Source of the DNA: Clostridium zeae
Lineage (GTDB): Bacteria; Bacillota; Clostridia; Clostridiales; Clostridiaceae
Assembly (NCBI RefSeq): GCF_017312485.1
Contig: NZ_BMBA01000007.1
Location: 124,001 to 188,000, forward strand
Length of the DNA stretch: 64,000 bases
Reading direction: 5' to 3'
Shown: one piece after another, positions 45,718 through 55,959 of the stretch
How the letters are laid out: the number at the start of each line of letters is the position of its first letter
Numbering within the stretch: position 1 is the first letter of the stretch
The notes under the pieces: generated by a model
What the model was told of the DNA's origin: nothing
What the model saw: only the letters and a program-made list of their open reading frames with translations
Databases searched by the model: none
Position numbers and translations under genes: made by a program

Positions 45718-48327
45718 ATGTTAAAATTTAAAAAGCTTAAATCTTTAACTATACTTTTCTTCTTAGTATTAGTCCTGGTTGTTTATCAGGGTAGTAGTAA
45801 TGAAAAGGTATATGCAGCGAGTCCTTATGTAAATAATATATATACGGATAAGGCTAGATATAATCCTAATGATAAGGTAACAATCTATGCAGACTTAAGT
45901 AATACAAGTGGGATAAGCTTTTCAGGTGCTTTGTATATGGAGATTACTCATAATGAAACTTCCGTATATAAGGCAAGTCAAAGCATTACTTTAGATAATG
46001 GACAAAATGCAACTAAAAGCTTTCAGTGGACAGCACCTACTACAGACTTTCAAGGCTACATGGTGAAAATTTATACTGGAAGTGGAGATTATAAGACAGG
46101 AGCTATAGATGTATCAAGCAACTGGACTAAGTTTCCAAGATACGGCTATATACCTAGCTTTGATAGCAGCATAACTCAAAGCGATGTAACAAAGCAGATA
46201 AACACGTTAGCTAGAGACTATAATATTAATGCTTTCCAATTCTATGATTGGATGTGGAGGCATGAGGTACCTATTAAAAAAAGTGATGGAGTAAATCCTG
46301 ATGCTAGCTGGACAGATCTATTTAACAGAAATATATCTTATAATACAATTCAAAACTATATAAATGCAGTTCACAATAATAATGGAAAAGCAATGGCCTA
46401 TATGATGTCCTATGCTGCAAGAGAGAGCTACACAGACTATGGCGTAAATCCTTCTTGGGGACTATTTCAAGATAAAAGTCATCAAAATCAGCTTAATGTT
46501 AATTTTAACAATGGTAAATATTTATGGCTTTTTGCACCGTCCAATTCTAGTTGGCAAAACTATATAGGAAATGCCTATAAGGATGTTATTAATACAGCAG
46601 GTTTTGATGGTATACAAATGGATCAAATGGGACAAAGAGATAGCATCTATGATTATAATGGAAATGCTTTTAATTTAGGGACATCCTTCTCAAGTCTTAT
46701 TAATTCAGTAAAGAGTCAGTTACAGAGCAATAACTCATCGAAAAGTTATGTGGATTTTAATATAGTTGATGGTACAACCAATGGATGGGCTTTAGATGAC
46801 GTAAGCAAAAATTCTAATACAGATTTCAATTTTAGTGAAATATGGTGGAAATCAAATAATTATAATGACATAAGAAATTATGTTGAGCAGCTAAGAAATA
46901 ACAGCAATAAAAAAGCTGCAGTATTAGCAGCATATATGAACTACAATGAAAATTTAGGCCCTAGATATGAGGCTGAGGATGCTTCTTTCAACGGAGTAGA
47001 TATTGCTACTAACCATACTGGATTTAGTGGAAGTGGCTTTCTACAAAATTTTGCTCAGCAAGGGGATTATGTTCAATTTACCGTAAGCGCAAATGAAACT
47101 ATGAATTATCCTTTAGTATTTCAATATGGAGATAATTCAGATAATGCTACAAGGACAATATATATTGATGGTAATAAGGTTGGACAAGTCCAATTTTACC
47201 CTCAAGGTACTTGGGATAAGTTTGTATATGACGCATACATGAATACTACTTTGACAAAGGGAAGCCATACTATCAAAGTTTCCTATGATAGTGGAGACAC
47301 AGGTTCCATTAATCTGGATTCACTAACCTTAGGGGAGTTTGATGAAAACTCTATAAGACTGGCTGATGCTGCCTTTGAGGCAAGTGGTGCTACTCATATA
47401 GAATTGGGAGCTGGGCTAGATGATGCTATCATGCTACCACATGAGTATTATCCAAATACAAGTAAAGTAATGACGGGAGCTTTAAAAAATTCAATGAAGC
47501 AAAATTACAAGTTTATAACTGCTTATGAAAATCTATTATTTGACCCAAGCATAAGCTATGGCGATCAGGGAAATCAATATATTAACATCAACGGTGAAAA
47601 AATTTCCGGGAACGGTACCAATGGTTCCATATGGCATATGACTAGAATGACAAAAGATTATGATATATTACATCTAATTAATCTATCAAATGAAACAGAC
47701 AGTCAATGGAGAAATAGTACTAACGCACCAATAGTTAAAAATAACTTAAATGTAAAGTATTATGTTCCAACAGATGCAACAATCTCTAATGTATATCTAG
47801 CTTCACCAGATCTTAATGAAGGAACAAGCACTGCATTAAGCTTTACCACAGGTACAGATAGTGTAGGAAAATATCTTTCCTTCACAGTTCCAACCTTAAA
47901 TTATTGGGACATGATATATATCAAGAGAGACTTAACTGCACCAGCAAACAATCAATATGAAGCTGAAAATGCTATAAAGACTAATATTACTACAAATACA
48001 AACCATGTAGGTTATACTGGCACAGGTTTTGTGGATGGTTTTGCTGAGCAAGGCGATGAGATAACCATGGAAGTAAATGTAGGTACAGCAGGTAACCATA
48101 CTTTAAATTTCAGATATGGAAACAATACTGGATCAGAAGCTACAAGACATGTGTTTGTAGATGGAAGTTATGTAGGTATACTTCACATGCCTAACCTATC
48201 AAATTGGGATACATGGGGAAATGCTAGCCTTAATATCAATTTATCAGCAGGTGTACACACTATATGTATGTATTATGATGCTACAGATAGTTCTGGTATA
48301 AATCTGGACAATTTGACTGTAAAGTAA
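45718..48327 (+). CDS. Secreted CITase-like GH66 enzyme with two CBM35 modules
   Basis: This 869-residue exported enzyme has a signal peptide cut near residue 34 (VYA/A), an N domain, a GH66 barrel with Asp302 in IQMDQMG and Glu374 in FSEIWW, and a CBM35 (about 415-538, YEAEDAS to SINLDSLTL) inserted inside the catalytic barrel. It ends with a second CBM35 (about 745-869). The inserted CBM35 is the hallmark of cycloisomaltooligosaccharide glucanotransferases, which make cyclic alpha-1,6-glucans from dextran. AGGGGGGCAGG precedes the ATG. Cyclising activity is predicted from architecture and could instead be mainly hydrolytic. Confidence 0.86.
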   Translation: MLKFKKLKSLTILFFLVLVLVVYQGSSNEKVYAASPYVNNIYTDKARYNPNDKVTIYADLSNTSGISFSGALYMEITHNETSVYKASQSITLDNGQNATKSFQWTAPTTDFQGYMVKIYTGSGDYKTGAIDVSSNWTKFPRYGYIPSFDSSITQSDVTKQINTLARDYNINAFQFYDWMWRHEVPIKKSDGVNPDASWTDLFNRNISYNTIQNYINAVHNNNGKAMAYMMSYAARESYTDYGVNPSWGLFQDKSHQNQLNVNFNNGKYLWLFAPSNSSWQNYIGNAYKDVINTAGFDGIQMDQMGQRDSIYDYNGNAFNLGTSFSSLINSVKSQLQSNNSSKSYVDFNIVDGTTNGWALDDVSKNSNTDFNFSEIWWKSNNYNDIRNYVEQLRNNSNKKAAVLAAYMNYNENLGPRYEAEDASFNGVDIATNHTGFSGSGFLQNFAQQGDYVQFTVSANETMNYPLVFQYGDNSDNATRTIYIDGNKVGQVQFYPQGTWDKFVYDAYMNTTLTKGSHTIKVSYDSGDTGSINLDSLTLGEFDENSIRLADAAFEASGATHIELGAGLDDAIMLPHEYYPNTSKVMTGALKNSMKQNYKFITAYENLLFDPSISYGDQGNQYININGEKISGNGTNGSIWHMTRMTKDYDILHLINLSNETDSQWRNSTNAPIVKNNLNVKYYVPTDATISNVYLASPDLNEGTSTALSFTTGTDSVGKYLSFTVPTLNYWDMIYIKRDLTAPANNQYEAENAIKTNITTNTNHVGYTGTGFVDGFAEQGDEITMEVNVGTAGNHTLNFRYGNNTGSEATRHVFVDGSYVGILHMPNLSNWDTWGNASLNINLSAGVHTICMYYDATDSSGINLDNLTVK

Positions 48328-48396
48328 CTCTAGAATAATTTGAATGGGAAACTAGTTAATATTACAAAGATGATTAAATTTTGATTGGAGGATTAA

Positions 48397-51300
48397 ATGA
48401 TGAGAAAATTTATGAGTAAAAAGGCAGCTGGTACCTTTGCATTTATCTTGGCAGCCAGCATGTTCTATAATGTTAATCTAAAAGCTTCAGCACAGACCTA
48501 CCCACAGTCAACCTATGAGGCAGAAAGTGCATCACTTCATAATGTAAGTATAGATACAAATCATGCAGGTTATTCAGGCAGTGGTTTTATTGATGGTTTT
48601 GTAGATGTAGGAGATTATGCTGATTTCAACATTTCAGTTGCTACAACTCAAGATTACACTTTAAGACTTAAATATAGTAATTACACTGGTGCTACAAATG
48701 TAAGAGAAGTTTATGTTGATGGAAAATTCATAAGCAATGCATATTGTAGCGATACAGGAAGCTGGGACAGTTGGAAGACTACTGATGTAGGAACTAACCT
48801 AACAGCAGGAACTCATATAGTAAGAGTTGCGTTAAATAACAGCAAGGATGGAGCTATAAACTTAGATAATCTTGTTGTTACACAAAAGAACGTTTCCGTT
48901 AGAAGTCTTTATATGTCTAACTGGAAGGATACAATGGCTATATGGCAAGCCAGCAAGCTTAGTGATAATGATACTACAAGTGCAAAAGGTCCAAGACTTT
49001 CTGAACTAAGATATTCAGGAAATTGGAATGTAAATCAAATACAAGACTATACTGGTTTCTTCAGAGATGAAACCAACAATGTAAAATATGATCAAACTCA
49101 TAATTTTGATTCCGAAGGTTATTATGACGAAAACGGAGTTTTACACAATAACTTCTTAAAATATAATGGATCAAACTTACCTAATATGGAAATCTCTAAG
49201 GATTATGTTGCAGTACCAAATCAAAACTTTATAGTATCAAGATATACCTTAAAGAATACTGGTACTTCAAGTATTACCTACAGCGTATTAGATATGCTGC
49301 ATCCAAACAATACATCTTCTAATAACGTAGCTGCTAACTACGATTCTTCAAGAAATGCATTAATAGTAAATATGAGTGCATCTGGACAACCTTATATGGC
49401 TTTAGGTGCTTTTACTGCTCCAACCTACTATCAAGCTGCTAATGATGGAGATTCTAATACCTCAAGTTCAACTTGTGCTTCATGGTACACTTTTGATGGA
49501 AGCGGCTCTTTAAAGAACAATTCAAATGTTTCAGCACAAAATGTTTCTGTAGCATTTGATCAAAAGGTTACAGTACCTGCAGGAAGCTCTCAAAACGTAT
49601 ATTTCTATGTAGCTTTAGGTTCAAACTTAAGCAATGTACAAAGTATCTGTGATACAGCAAGAGCACAATCAGGAGATAGCTGGTTTAACAATACTTCTTC
49701 AAGCTACTCAAGCTGGTTTAACGGAAAGACTGTACCAAGCTTCAATGATGCTGACTTGACTTCAGTATATAAGAGAAACTTAGTTATGATAAAGAATGCG
49801 ATAAGACCAGGTAGCACTACAGCTGATGGTGCTATGCCAGCTACTACTAATCCACTTAACTACAGCTATAAGATATGGGCAAGAGACTCAGCTGTAACAG
49901 CTATGTCTTTAGATGCAGCAGGCTTTACAACAGAAGGTGAACGCTATTGGAACTGGCTTGCAGCAAGACAAAGCACAGATGGAAGCTTCCATACCTGCTT
50001 CTGGTTATGGGACAACACTAATGCAAACTTTGTTGAACCAGAAAATGACTCCATAGGCTTCTTCTTAATAGGTGCATATAAACATTATAAGGCAACTGGA
50101 AACAAGGCTTTTCTAGATGGAATATACAAAGCTGTTAAGAACTCAGCAAATTATATTATGACCAATATGGATCAGACCACTGGATTTGGACCAGCTGATA
50201 AGAGTATTTGGGAAGAAGGCGATTCTCCTGAATATTACGCATATACACAAGCATCCTATGCAATGGGACTTAAATCAGCAGCTTTAATTGCTTCAATCGA
50301 AGGAGACAACGCTTTAGTTGACAGCTTTAATGGTGCAGGGAGTACCATTCTGACTGCTATTAACAGAGATGATACAGCTTCACCAAAAGGACTTTGGAAT
50401 GTAGCTAATGGATATTATGATAGATGTATAAATACTGATGGTACAGTTAACACTCTAGAAGATACTTCAACAAATATACTATTTGCTTTAGGTGCTATAG
50501 ATGTTAACTCTTCAAGAGCTACTTCTCATGTAAATAAGATAGAAAAAGATCTAAATGCGGACACTTATGGTTTACCAAGATATGCAAATGATACCTTCTA
50601 TTACACTTCACAATGGAGTCCTTCAGGAAATGAAGCTTTAGAGGCATCACCTTCTTGGCCACAAATGACAATGTGGGATTCTGTTTACCAGACTTACAAA
50701 GGAAATGGTTCAAAGGCTTATGATATGCTAGAGTGGTTTAAACACAGAACAGGAACTGGCTTTATGGTTACAGGTGAAGCTGTAAGTAATGTTACAGAAG
50801 CACCACTAGTAAGTACTGCAGCAGAACCAGTTACTGCAGCCTCATTTGTACTTGCTAGTCTTGCATACTCTAGCAATTATGACATGAGAGTTTATTCTTC
50901 AGAAAATAATGCAGGCTGCTACAAAGGAATAACAGTAACAAATGGAGCAAGTGCAGATTGGAACCAATATAAATATGTCCCATACTATGTAGACCCATCT
51001 AATGATGGAATAGTTGCAGATGGACAAACTGATATAAAGAAAGTGTATGTATCAAATGATGACTCTAATATTTATATAAGAATAAATAATGCAGCTGGAA
51101 ACTTACCAACAACAACTGATAATTCCTTCCAGGTTTCTGCTTATGTGGAAGATTTCGCAAAGACCGCACCAACAACAAACTCAACTCAATATGGAACTGC
51201 TTTAGGCAGAAATATGGCATATATGTTTACAAGAAAGAACACTGATGCAGGTTATAGCAAGTACTCAGTATCAAATGGAAGCTGGACTCTAAATAAGAGT

Positions 51301-51522
51301 ATAACTTCTGTTATAGCACCTCAATGGGATGCTGCTACTGGTGGAATTGAAATTGTTATCCCAAGATCAGAAATAGGATCTCCAGCAAATGGCTCTTGGG
51401 GACATATAACAGTAGACTTAAGCAAGTATGCAAACAGCAATTGGCAAGATCAAGACACACTTAGATTAAACTACAAGATTACTGGAAGCAGTGATACTTG
51501 GTTATACGGTAACTTTGAGTAA
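48397..51522 (+). CDS. Secreted CBM35-GH15 glucodextranase-like enzyme
   Basis: This 1041-residue exported protein has a signal peptide cut after ASA (about residue 32) and a CBM35 module (about 36-165, YEAESAS to INLDNLVV). It is followed by a beta-sandwich, an (alpha/alpha)6 GH15 barrel (about 450-830) with IWEEGDSPEYY containing the presumed acid Glu606, a likely base Glu in AAEPVTAA, and a C-terminal glucodextranase-type beta domain (about 850-1041). Such enzymes release glucose from dextran ends. It follows the CITase-like gene by 69 nt with GGAGG before the start, so both are probably cotranscribed. Codon use is notably more GC-rich than its neighbours, suggesting high expression or transfer. 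Confidence 0.85.
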   Translation: MMRKFMSKKAAGTFAFILAASMFYNVNLKASAQTYPQSTYEAESASLHNVSIDTNHAGYSGSGFIDGFVDVGDYADFNISVATTQDYTLRLKYSNYTGATNVREVYVDGKFISNAYCSDTGSWDSWKTTDVGTNLTAGTHIVRVALNNSKDGAINLDNLVVTQKNVSVRSLYMSNWKDTMAIWQASKLSDNDTTSAKGPRLSELRYSGNWNVNQIQDYTGFFRDETNNVKYDQTHNFDSEGYYDENGVLHNNFLKYNGSNLPNMEISKDYVAVPNQNFIVSRYTLKNTGTSSITYSVLDMLHPNNTSSNNVAANYDSSRNALIVNMSASGQPYMALGAFTAPTYYQAANDGDSNTSSSTCASWYTFDGSGSLKNNSNVSAQNVSVAFDQKVTVPAGSSQNVYFYVALGSNLSNVQSICDTARAQSGDSWFNNTSSSYSSWFNGKTVPSFNDADLTSVYKRNLVMIKNAIRPGSTTADGAMPATTNPLNYSYKIWARDSAVTAMSLDAAGFTTEGERYWNWLAARQSTDGSFHTCFWLWDNTNANFVEPENDSIGFFLIGAYKHYKATGNKAFLDGIYKAVKNSANYIMTNMDQTTGFGPADKSIWEEGDSPEYYAYTQASYAMGLKSAALIASIEGDNALVDSFNGAGSTILTAINRDDTASPKGLWNVANGYYDRCINTDGTVNTLEDTSTNILFALGAIDVNSSRATSHVNKIEKDLNADTYGLPRYANDTFYYTSQWSPSGNEALEASPSWPQMTMWDSVYQTYKGNGSKAYDMLEWFKHRTGTGFMVTGEAVSNVTEAPLVSTAAEPVTAASFVLASLAYSSNYDMRVYSSENNAGCYKGITVTNGASADWNQYKYVPYYVDPSNDGIVADGQTDIKKVYVSNDDSNIYIRINNAAGNLPTTTDNSFQVSAYVEDFAKTAPTTNSTQYGTALGRNMAYMFTRKNTDAGYSKYSVSNGSWTLNKSITSVIAPQWDAATGGIEIVIPRSEIGSPANGSWGHITVDLSKYANSNWQDQDTLRLNYKITGSSDTWLYGNFE

Positions 51523-51601
51523 AAGTTAAATTGATCAGTGTATAAAATTAATATTCTGGATAAAAGTGTTACATCTTTATAGTTAACTTAACATTATAAA
51601 C

Positions 51602-51642
51602 CAAAAGGATTGAGTTAAATAGAAACTAACTCAATCTTTTTG
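51602..51642 (+). terminator. Terminator after the GH15 gene
   Basis: CAAAAGGATTGAGTTA pairs with TAACTCAATCTTTTTG. The stem resembles that at 26217-26256. Confidence 0.75.
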
Positions 51643-51709
51643 GTGTTTAATCATGTTAAAAAAGTTTTTTGAAAAATTCATATTTAATTTTATAATCTTT
51701 CTTACTAAA

Positions 51710-51740
51710 CCATCTCATCAAAATAGATAAGATGGCTTTT
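51710..51740 (+). terminator. Second hairpin between GH15 and tetR
   Basis: CCATCT / AGATGG, with inner GAT/ATC pairing, is followed by CTTTTTAAAA. It probably backs up the previous terminator. Confidence 0.6.
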
Positions 51741-51790
51741 TAAAATTGACAAATTATATTTAGCTAAGAAAACTTTATAAACTGGTGTAT

Positions 51791-52390
51791 CTATGACATA
51801 GGACGATGTTTTTCCTCCATTAAGTGGGGGGAATATATGGTAAGAATCTTACTGACCTCAGCACAAATTTCTTCAATAGAACTAGATAATTCACCTCTAA
51901 TCCATACCAAAAACAAATTAATGATTCCTCCAGCAAAAAAATGTGCGTGTATAAAAAATTCAGGCATTTTTTTTATATGGTCAGGGATATCGCTATCGAT
52001 TTCTATCTTCTTTACGAAGATCTCTCTAAGCTTCACAAGAAATTTCTCTGAGCCGTTTGCATTTATGAGAATTCTATAAAATTCTAAGTCTTCTTCTAGC
52101 CATTTTGCCGTTTTTAACAGCAAGGGAAGTGGGTTTTGGAAAAAATTTTTGTAGTGAAAGGCGGTTATTAGCTCCTCTATTTTATCTATTACTTCGTTTT
52201 CTATCTGTTCCATTACTGCTCTTAAATCTTGATAATGAGCGTAAAAGGTTCCGCGATTGATGTCAGCTCTTTTAATTATATCGGTAACAGTTATTTTCTC
52301 CAAATCCTTTTCTTGTATTAATTCAAGCAGTGCTTCACGTATTAATCTTCGTGAGCGTAATGCACTTTTATACTCAGCTTTTTGTACCAT
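51791..52390 (-). CDS. TetR-family repressor
   Basis: This 199-residue TetR-type regulator has the HTH at about 28-60 (ITVTDIIKRADINRGTFYAHYQDL). Its C-terminal all-alpha ligand domain is hydrophobic, with a DhaS/TetR_C_33-like pattern (FFAGGIINLFLVWIRG). It is transcribed divergently from an MMPL exporter with paired repeats between, so it most likely represses that exporter and itself. AGGAGAATTAAT precedes the ATG on the minus strand. The inducer is unknown; lipid-like or biocidal compounds are common for such pairs. Confidence 0.88.
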   Translation of the reverse strand: MVQKAEYKSALRSRRLIREALLELIQEKDLEKITVTDIIKRADINRGTFYAHYQDLRAVMEQIENEVIDKIEELITAFHYKNFFQNPLPLLLKTAKWLEEDLEFYRILINANGSEKFLVKLREIFVKKIEIDSDIPDHIKKMPEFFIHAHFFAGGIINLFLVWIRGELSSSIEEICAEVSKILTIYSPHLMEEKHRPMS

Positions 52391-52438
52391 ATTAATTCTC
52401 CTAAAAATTTTAGTTCAAAGTCCAACAAAAGATATTTC

Positions 52439-52546
52439 ACTGTACAATTTTGAACATTTCCGTTAAATCTGATTATTGTATGAGATTTTTAAGCTAATTA
52501 TAATACAGGTATAGCGAAAGTTCAACAACAGTACGATTTTGAGTAT
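52439..52546. promoter_or_regulatory. Candidate TetR operators (direct repeats)
   Basis: ACTGTACAATTTTGAACAT (52439-52457) and ACAGTACGATTTTGAGTAT (52528-52546) match at 14 of 19 bases. Each is preceded by a TCAACA/CCAACA half. They flank the divergent promoters of the repressor and the MMPL gene. Confidence 0.55.
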
Positions 52547-52659
52547 TTTATCTAATTTTAGTACTAGCATCATTTTATGCTGGTTTTTTAAATGTCCATA
52601 CTGAAAAATAATTAGGATTAGGAAACTATAAAGAAAGCAGGATGAGGAGGAATGATTTT

Positions 52660-55600
52660 ATGCAGAAGATATTAAAGCACAGCTGGGTATTACTAGTAGT
52701 ATGGATCGTAGCATCGGTTCTATTTGCAGTAAACCAACCAGATTTAAAGCAGATATTGAACCAAAAGGGAGAAGCAACCATCTCAAAGGATGAGCCATCC
52801 CAAGTAGCGGCAAAAATGATGGACAAATTGGGAAAAACTAAAGGAAGTTCGCTATTATTGGTATTCCAAGATGATAAAAAGCTTTCAGAGGATGAAATGA
52901 AAGATATTGAGAAAGGAATTGATAAACTTAATGAGGAAAAGGAAAAACTTCAGATAAATAATATCATTGATCCTTTTAAGACGCCTGAAGCAAAAGAGCA
53001 ATTAATATCTAAGGATAATACAACCATGCTAGTTCAAGTTTCCTTTGAAAAAGGTACAAGAGATGGTAAAACCATAATAAAGGATTTTGAAAATGCAGTT
53101 AAGGATGTAAAAGTAAATCACTATGTAACTGGAGAGTTAGCTATTTATAATGATTACACCAGTGATGTTGCAAAAGGTGTTGATAAAAGTGCGGTAATAA
53201 CAATAATCTTTATACTTGTAGTTTTAATACTTATGTTTAGATCAGTGGTGACACCTATAGTAAGCCTTTTAGCAGTTGGAGTTTCATACATCTGCTCCAT
53301 GGGGATAATAGGGATACTTGTGAATCAATTTAATTTTCCTGTAACAAGCTTTACTCAAATGTTTGTGATTTTGGTTCTTTTCGGAATTGGAACGGATTAT
53401 CACATACTGTTATTTAATAGATTCAAGGAAGAGTTATCAAATGGGTTATCGGTAAATGATGCTATTGTAACTAGCTATAAAACTGCTGGGAAAACCATAA
53501 TATACAGTGGCTTAACGGTTTTTATGGGGTTTGCAAGTCTTACTTTTGTAAGCTTTCCAGTGTATAGATCTGCTAATGCAGTCGCTATTGGTATTGCAGC
53601 TTTGTTAATAGAAATTATGACCTTAACACCGCTAATTATGAAAATATTTGGTGGAAGGCTATTTTGGCCATCTAAAAGTAATTTGGGGCATAAGGAAAGT
53701 AAATTTTGGGGCAAAGCTTCTCAAGTTTCAGTAAAACACCCAGTACTTTCATTACTTGTAGTAGCAGCTCTAATCGCACCTGTTATTATATTTAATACTA
53801 CTAAGCTATCCTTTGATAATATCAAGGATCTAAGTTCTGAGGATTCTTCTGTAAAAGGCTTTAATATTGTTGCTGATAAATTTAGTGCTGGTAAGGTAAT
53901 GCAAACGACAATTATCTTAGACAATAATGAAGCTATGAACAACAATGAAGCTCTCGCAGTAATTGACGACTTAACAGAAAAGCTTAAAAAGCTAAAGGGA
54001 GTAAAGGAAGTTTACGGTCCAACACAGCCAAAAGGGGAAGTTATAGAAGAATTATATACAAATTCTCAAACTAAAACTGTGACAAACGGATTATCAGATG
54101 CAAGTGATGGAGTTAAAAAAGTGCAGGATGGACTTACAACTATTAGTGACAATTTAAAAACTCCAGATTTATCACCAGTAAAGGAACTTTCAAAAGGTAC
54201 TGGAACTTTAGCAAGCAGTATGGAGGCTGTAACCGATGGTCTTAAAAAGGTTAATGTTGGTATTGATCAAGGGGCTAAGGGAGCAGAGGATTTAACCTAT
54301 GGAATATCTGAGCTTAAAACAGGTATTACAGGTATAAATAGCGCTCTTCAGACTATTTCAGGAAAGATAACAGAAATCAATAAGGGATATACTCAGCTTG
54401 GAGCAGGGTATAAAGCCTTGCCTAGTTCTGTAGAGCAGTTAAAACAGCTAACAGCAATGATGAAGGTTAGTGTAAGTAAAGTAGATGCAAAGCTTCCTAA
54501 TGATCCAGATGTTGCTAGCATTAAAGCAATGCTTGAAAGTTTATCAGCTGCTTTAAACAGCCTTGAAGCAGGAATTAATACAGCAAATCAAAATTATGAT
54601 GCACTTACAGGAGGCTTAGCTCAGGTAAATGGTGGTCTTAAAATTGTAATAGATAGCACAGGACAAAACTCTAGGCTAATTACTGGAATTAATGAACTTG
54701 AAAATAGTGAAAAAGCACTAACAGAAGGGTTAAAAAAGGGTAGTGCTGGACAGGAACAAATTATTGAAAGCATGGGTCAACTTAAATTTGGAGCAGATAA
54801 AATCAAAGCTGGTCAGGATGAATTATATGGTGGACTGACAAGCCTTAGTGGTGGAATGACACAGCTTAAGGATGGAATTGATAAAAGTAATAATGGTTTG
54901 GAGACTATACATGATGGAATAAACAAAAGTGGAGATTTCTTGACTCAGCTTACAAACACTAAGAGCTTTTATATTCCTAAGGAGGCTTTTGACAAAGCCG
55001 ATATTACTAAGATGCTAGATACTTACATGTCAGAGGATAGAAAAACAGCTAAATTAACTGTAACCTTAGCTTCAGAACCATACTCTGAAGATTCCATTGA
55101 CATGATTAAGGACATGAATACTTTGATTTTAAATGACCTTAAAGGCACAAAGCTTTCAGAAGCAAAAATAGGTATACTTGGAGCAACTTCTAACTCTTAC
55201 GATCTAAGAAATATTGCAACACATGATATTACTTTTACTCAAATAATGGTATTAGCAGCTATATTTATTTTATTGATAATAGTTATAAGATCCTTCTGGA
55301 TTCCTGTATATATCATAGGTTCACTTGTAGCCACCTATTACACAGCACTATCAGCAACAGCCTTTATATCAAAGCTGCTATTTGCTAGTGCAAAGGAAGG
55401 ATTATCCTGGAATGTACCATTCTTTGCTTTTGTAATGATAGCGGCACTAGGAGTTGATTACAGCATATTCCTAATGAGACGATTTAAAGAATATCCTAAT
55501 CTATCTCAAAGGGAAGGTATAATACAAGCATCAAGAAATATAGGAGGAGTAGTAATATCAGCTGCAGTAATACTGGCAGGAACCTTTGCAACCTTATATC

Positions 55601-55776
55601 CATCAAATATAATAGTTCTAATGGAATTAACTATATGTGTAATAATTGGGTTATTCCTTCTAAGCTTTGTACTGCTTCCAATAGCAATACCTGCACTTAT
55701 GTCACTGACTGAGAGTATATCAAAGCAAGATAGTCGTAAAATATATACTTTGTCAAAAAAATTAAAAGCTTTATAG
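52660..55776 (+). CDS. MMPL/RND-family exporter
   Basis: This transporter of about 1038 residues has 12 TM helices in the MMPL pattern: one TM, a large extracellular domain, five TM, then the repeat. The proton-relay aspartates appear as GTDYHIL in the first half and GVDYSIF in the second. The second extracellular loop (about 480-770) is unusually long and carries repeated GL/GxxxL heptad-like units (such as GLKKVNVGIDQGA and GGLTSLSGGMTQL), predicted as coiled coil, like YhgE/Pip proteins. ATG 52660 is 9 nt after GAGGAGG. The adjacent TetR suggests export of a toxic lipophile. Confidence 0.9.
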   Translation: MQKILKHSWVLLVVWIVASVLFAVNQPDLKQILNQKGEATISKDEPSQVAAKMMDKLGKTKGSSLLLVFQDDKKLSEDEMKDIEKGIDKLNEEKEKLQINNIIDPFKTPEAKEQLISKDNTTMLVQVSFEKGTRDGKTIIKDFENAVKDVKVNHYVTGELAIYNDYTSDVAKGVDKSAVITIIFILVVLILMFRSVVTPIVSLLAVGVSYICSMGIIGILVNQFNFPVTSFTQMFVILVLFGIGTDYHILLFNRFKEELSNGLSVNDAIVTSYKTAGKTIIYSGLTVFMGFASLTFVSFPVYRSANAVAIGIAALLIEIMTLTPLIMKIFGGRLFWPSKSNLGHKESKFWGKASQVSVKHPVLSLLVVAALIAPVIIFNTTKLSFDNIKDLSSEDSSVKGFNIVADKFSAGKVMQTTIILDNNEAMNNNEALAVIDDLTEKLKKLKGVKEVYGPTQPKGEVIEELYTNSQTKTVTNGLSDASDGVKKVQDGLTTISDNLKTPDLSPVKELSKGTGTLASSMEAVTDGLKKVNVGIDQGAKGAEDLTYGISELKTGITGINSALQTISGKITEINKGYTQLGAGYKALPSSVEQLKQLTAMMKVSVSKVDAKLPNDPDVASIKAMLESLSAALNSLEAGINTANQNYDALTGGLAQVNGGLKIVIDSTGQNSRLITGINELENSEKALTEGLKKGSAGQEQIIESMGQLKFGADKIKAGQDELYGGLTSLSGGMTQLKDGIDKSNNGLETIHDGINKSGDFLTQLTNTKSFYIPKEAFDKADITKMLDTYMSEDRKTAKLTVTLASEPYSEDSIDMIKDMNTLILNDLKGTKLSEAKIGILGATSNSYDLRNIATHDITFTQIMVLAAIFILLIIVIRSFWIPVYIIGSLVATYYTALSATAFISKLLFASAKEGLSWNVPFFAFVMIAALGVDYSIFLMRRFKEYPNLSQREGIIQASRNIGGVVISAAVILAGTFATLYPSNIIVLMELTICVIIGLFLLSFVLLPIAIPALMSLTESISKQDSRKIYTLSKKLKAL

Positions 55777-55785
55777 TAATTAGAG

Positions 55786-55826
55786 AAGATGATTTCTGTA
55801 TTTAACAGTGGTCATCTTTTTTTATT
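55786..55826 (+). terminator. Terminator after the MMPL gene
   Basis: AAGATGA / TCATCTT is followed by TTTTTATTCTTTT. Confidence 0.7.
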
Positions 55827-55959
55827 CTTTTGAAAGGTATAAGGTTTGTTTATAGAGTTTAAATCTAAAATGCATTGATTTATTAATTTATACACAAAAA
55901 TATACTATGTGATAAAGACGTATTTATTTTTAAAAATATTTATGCAAAAATATTGCATT

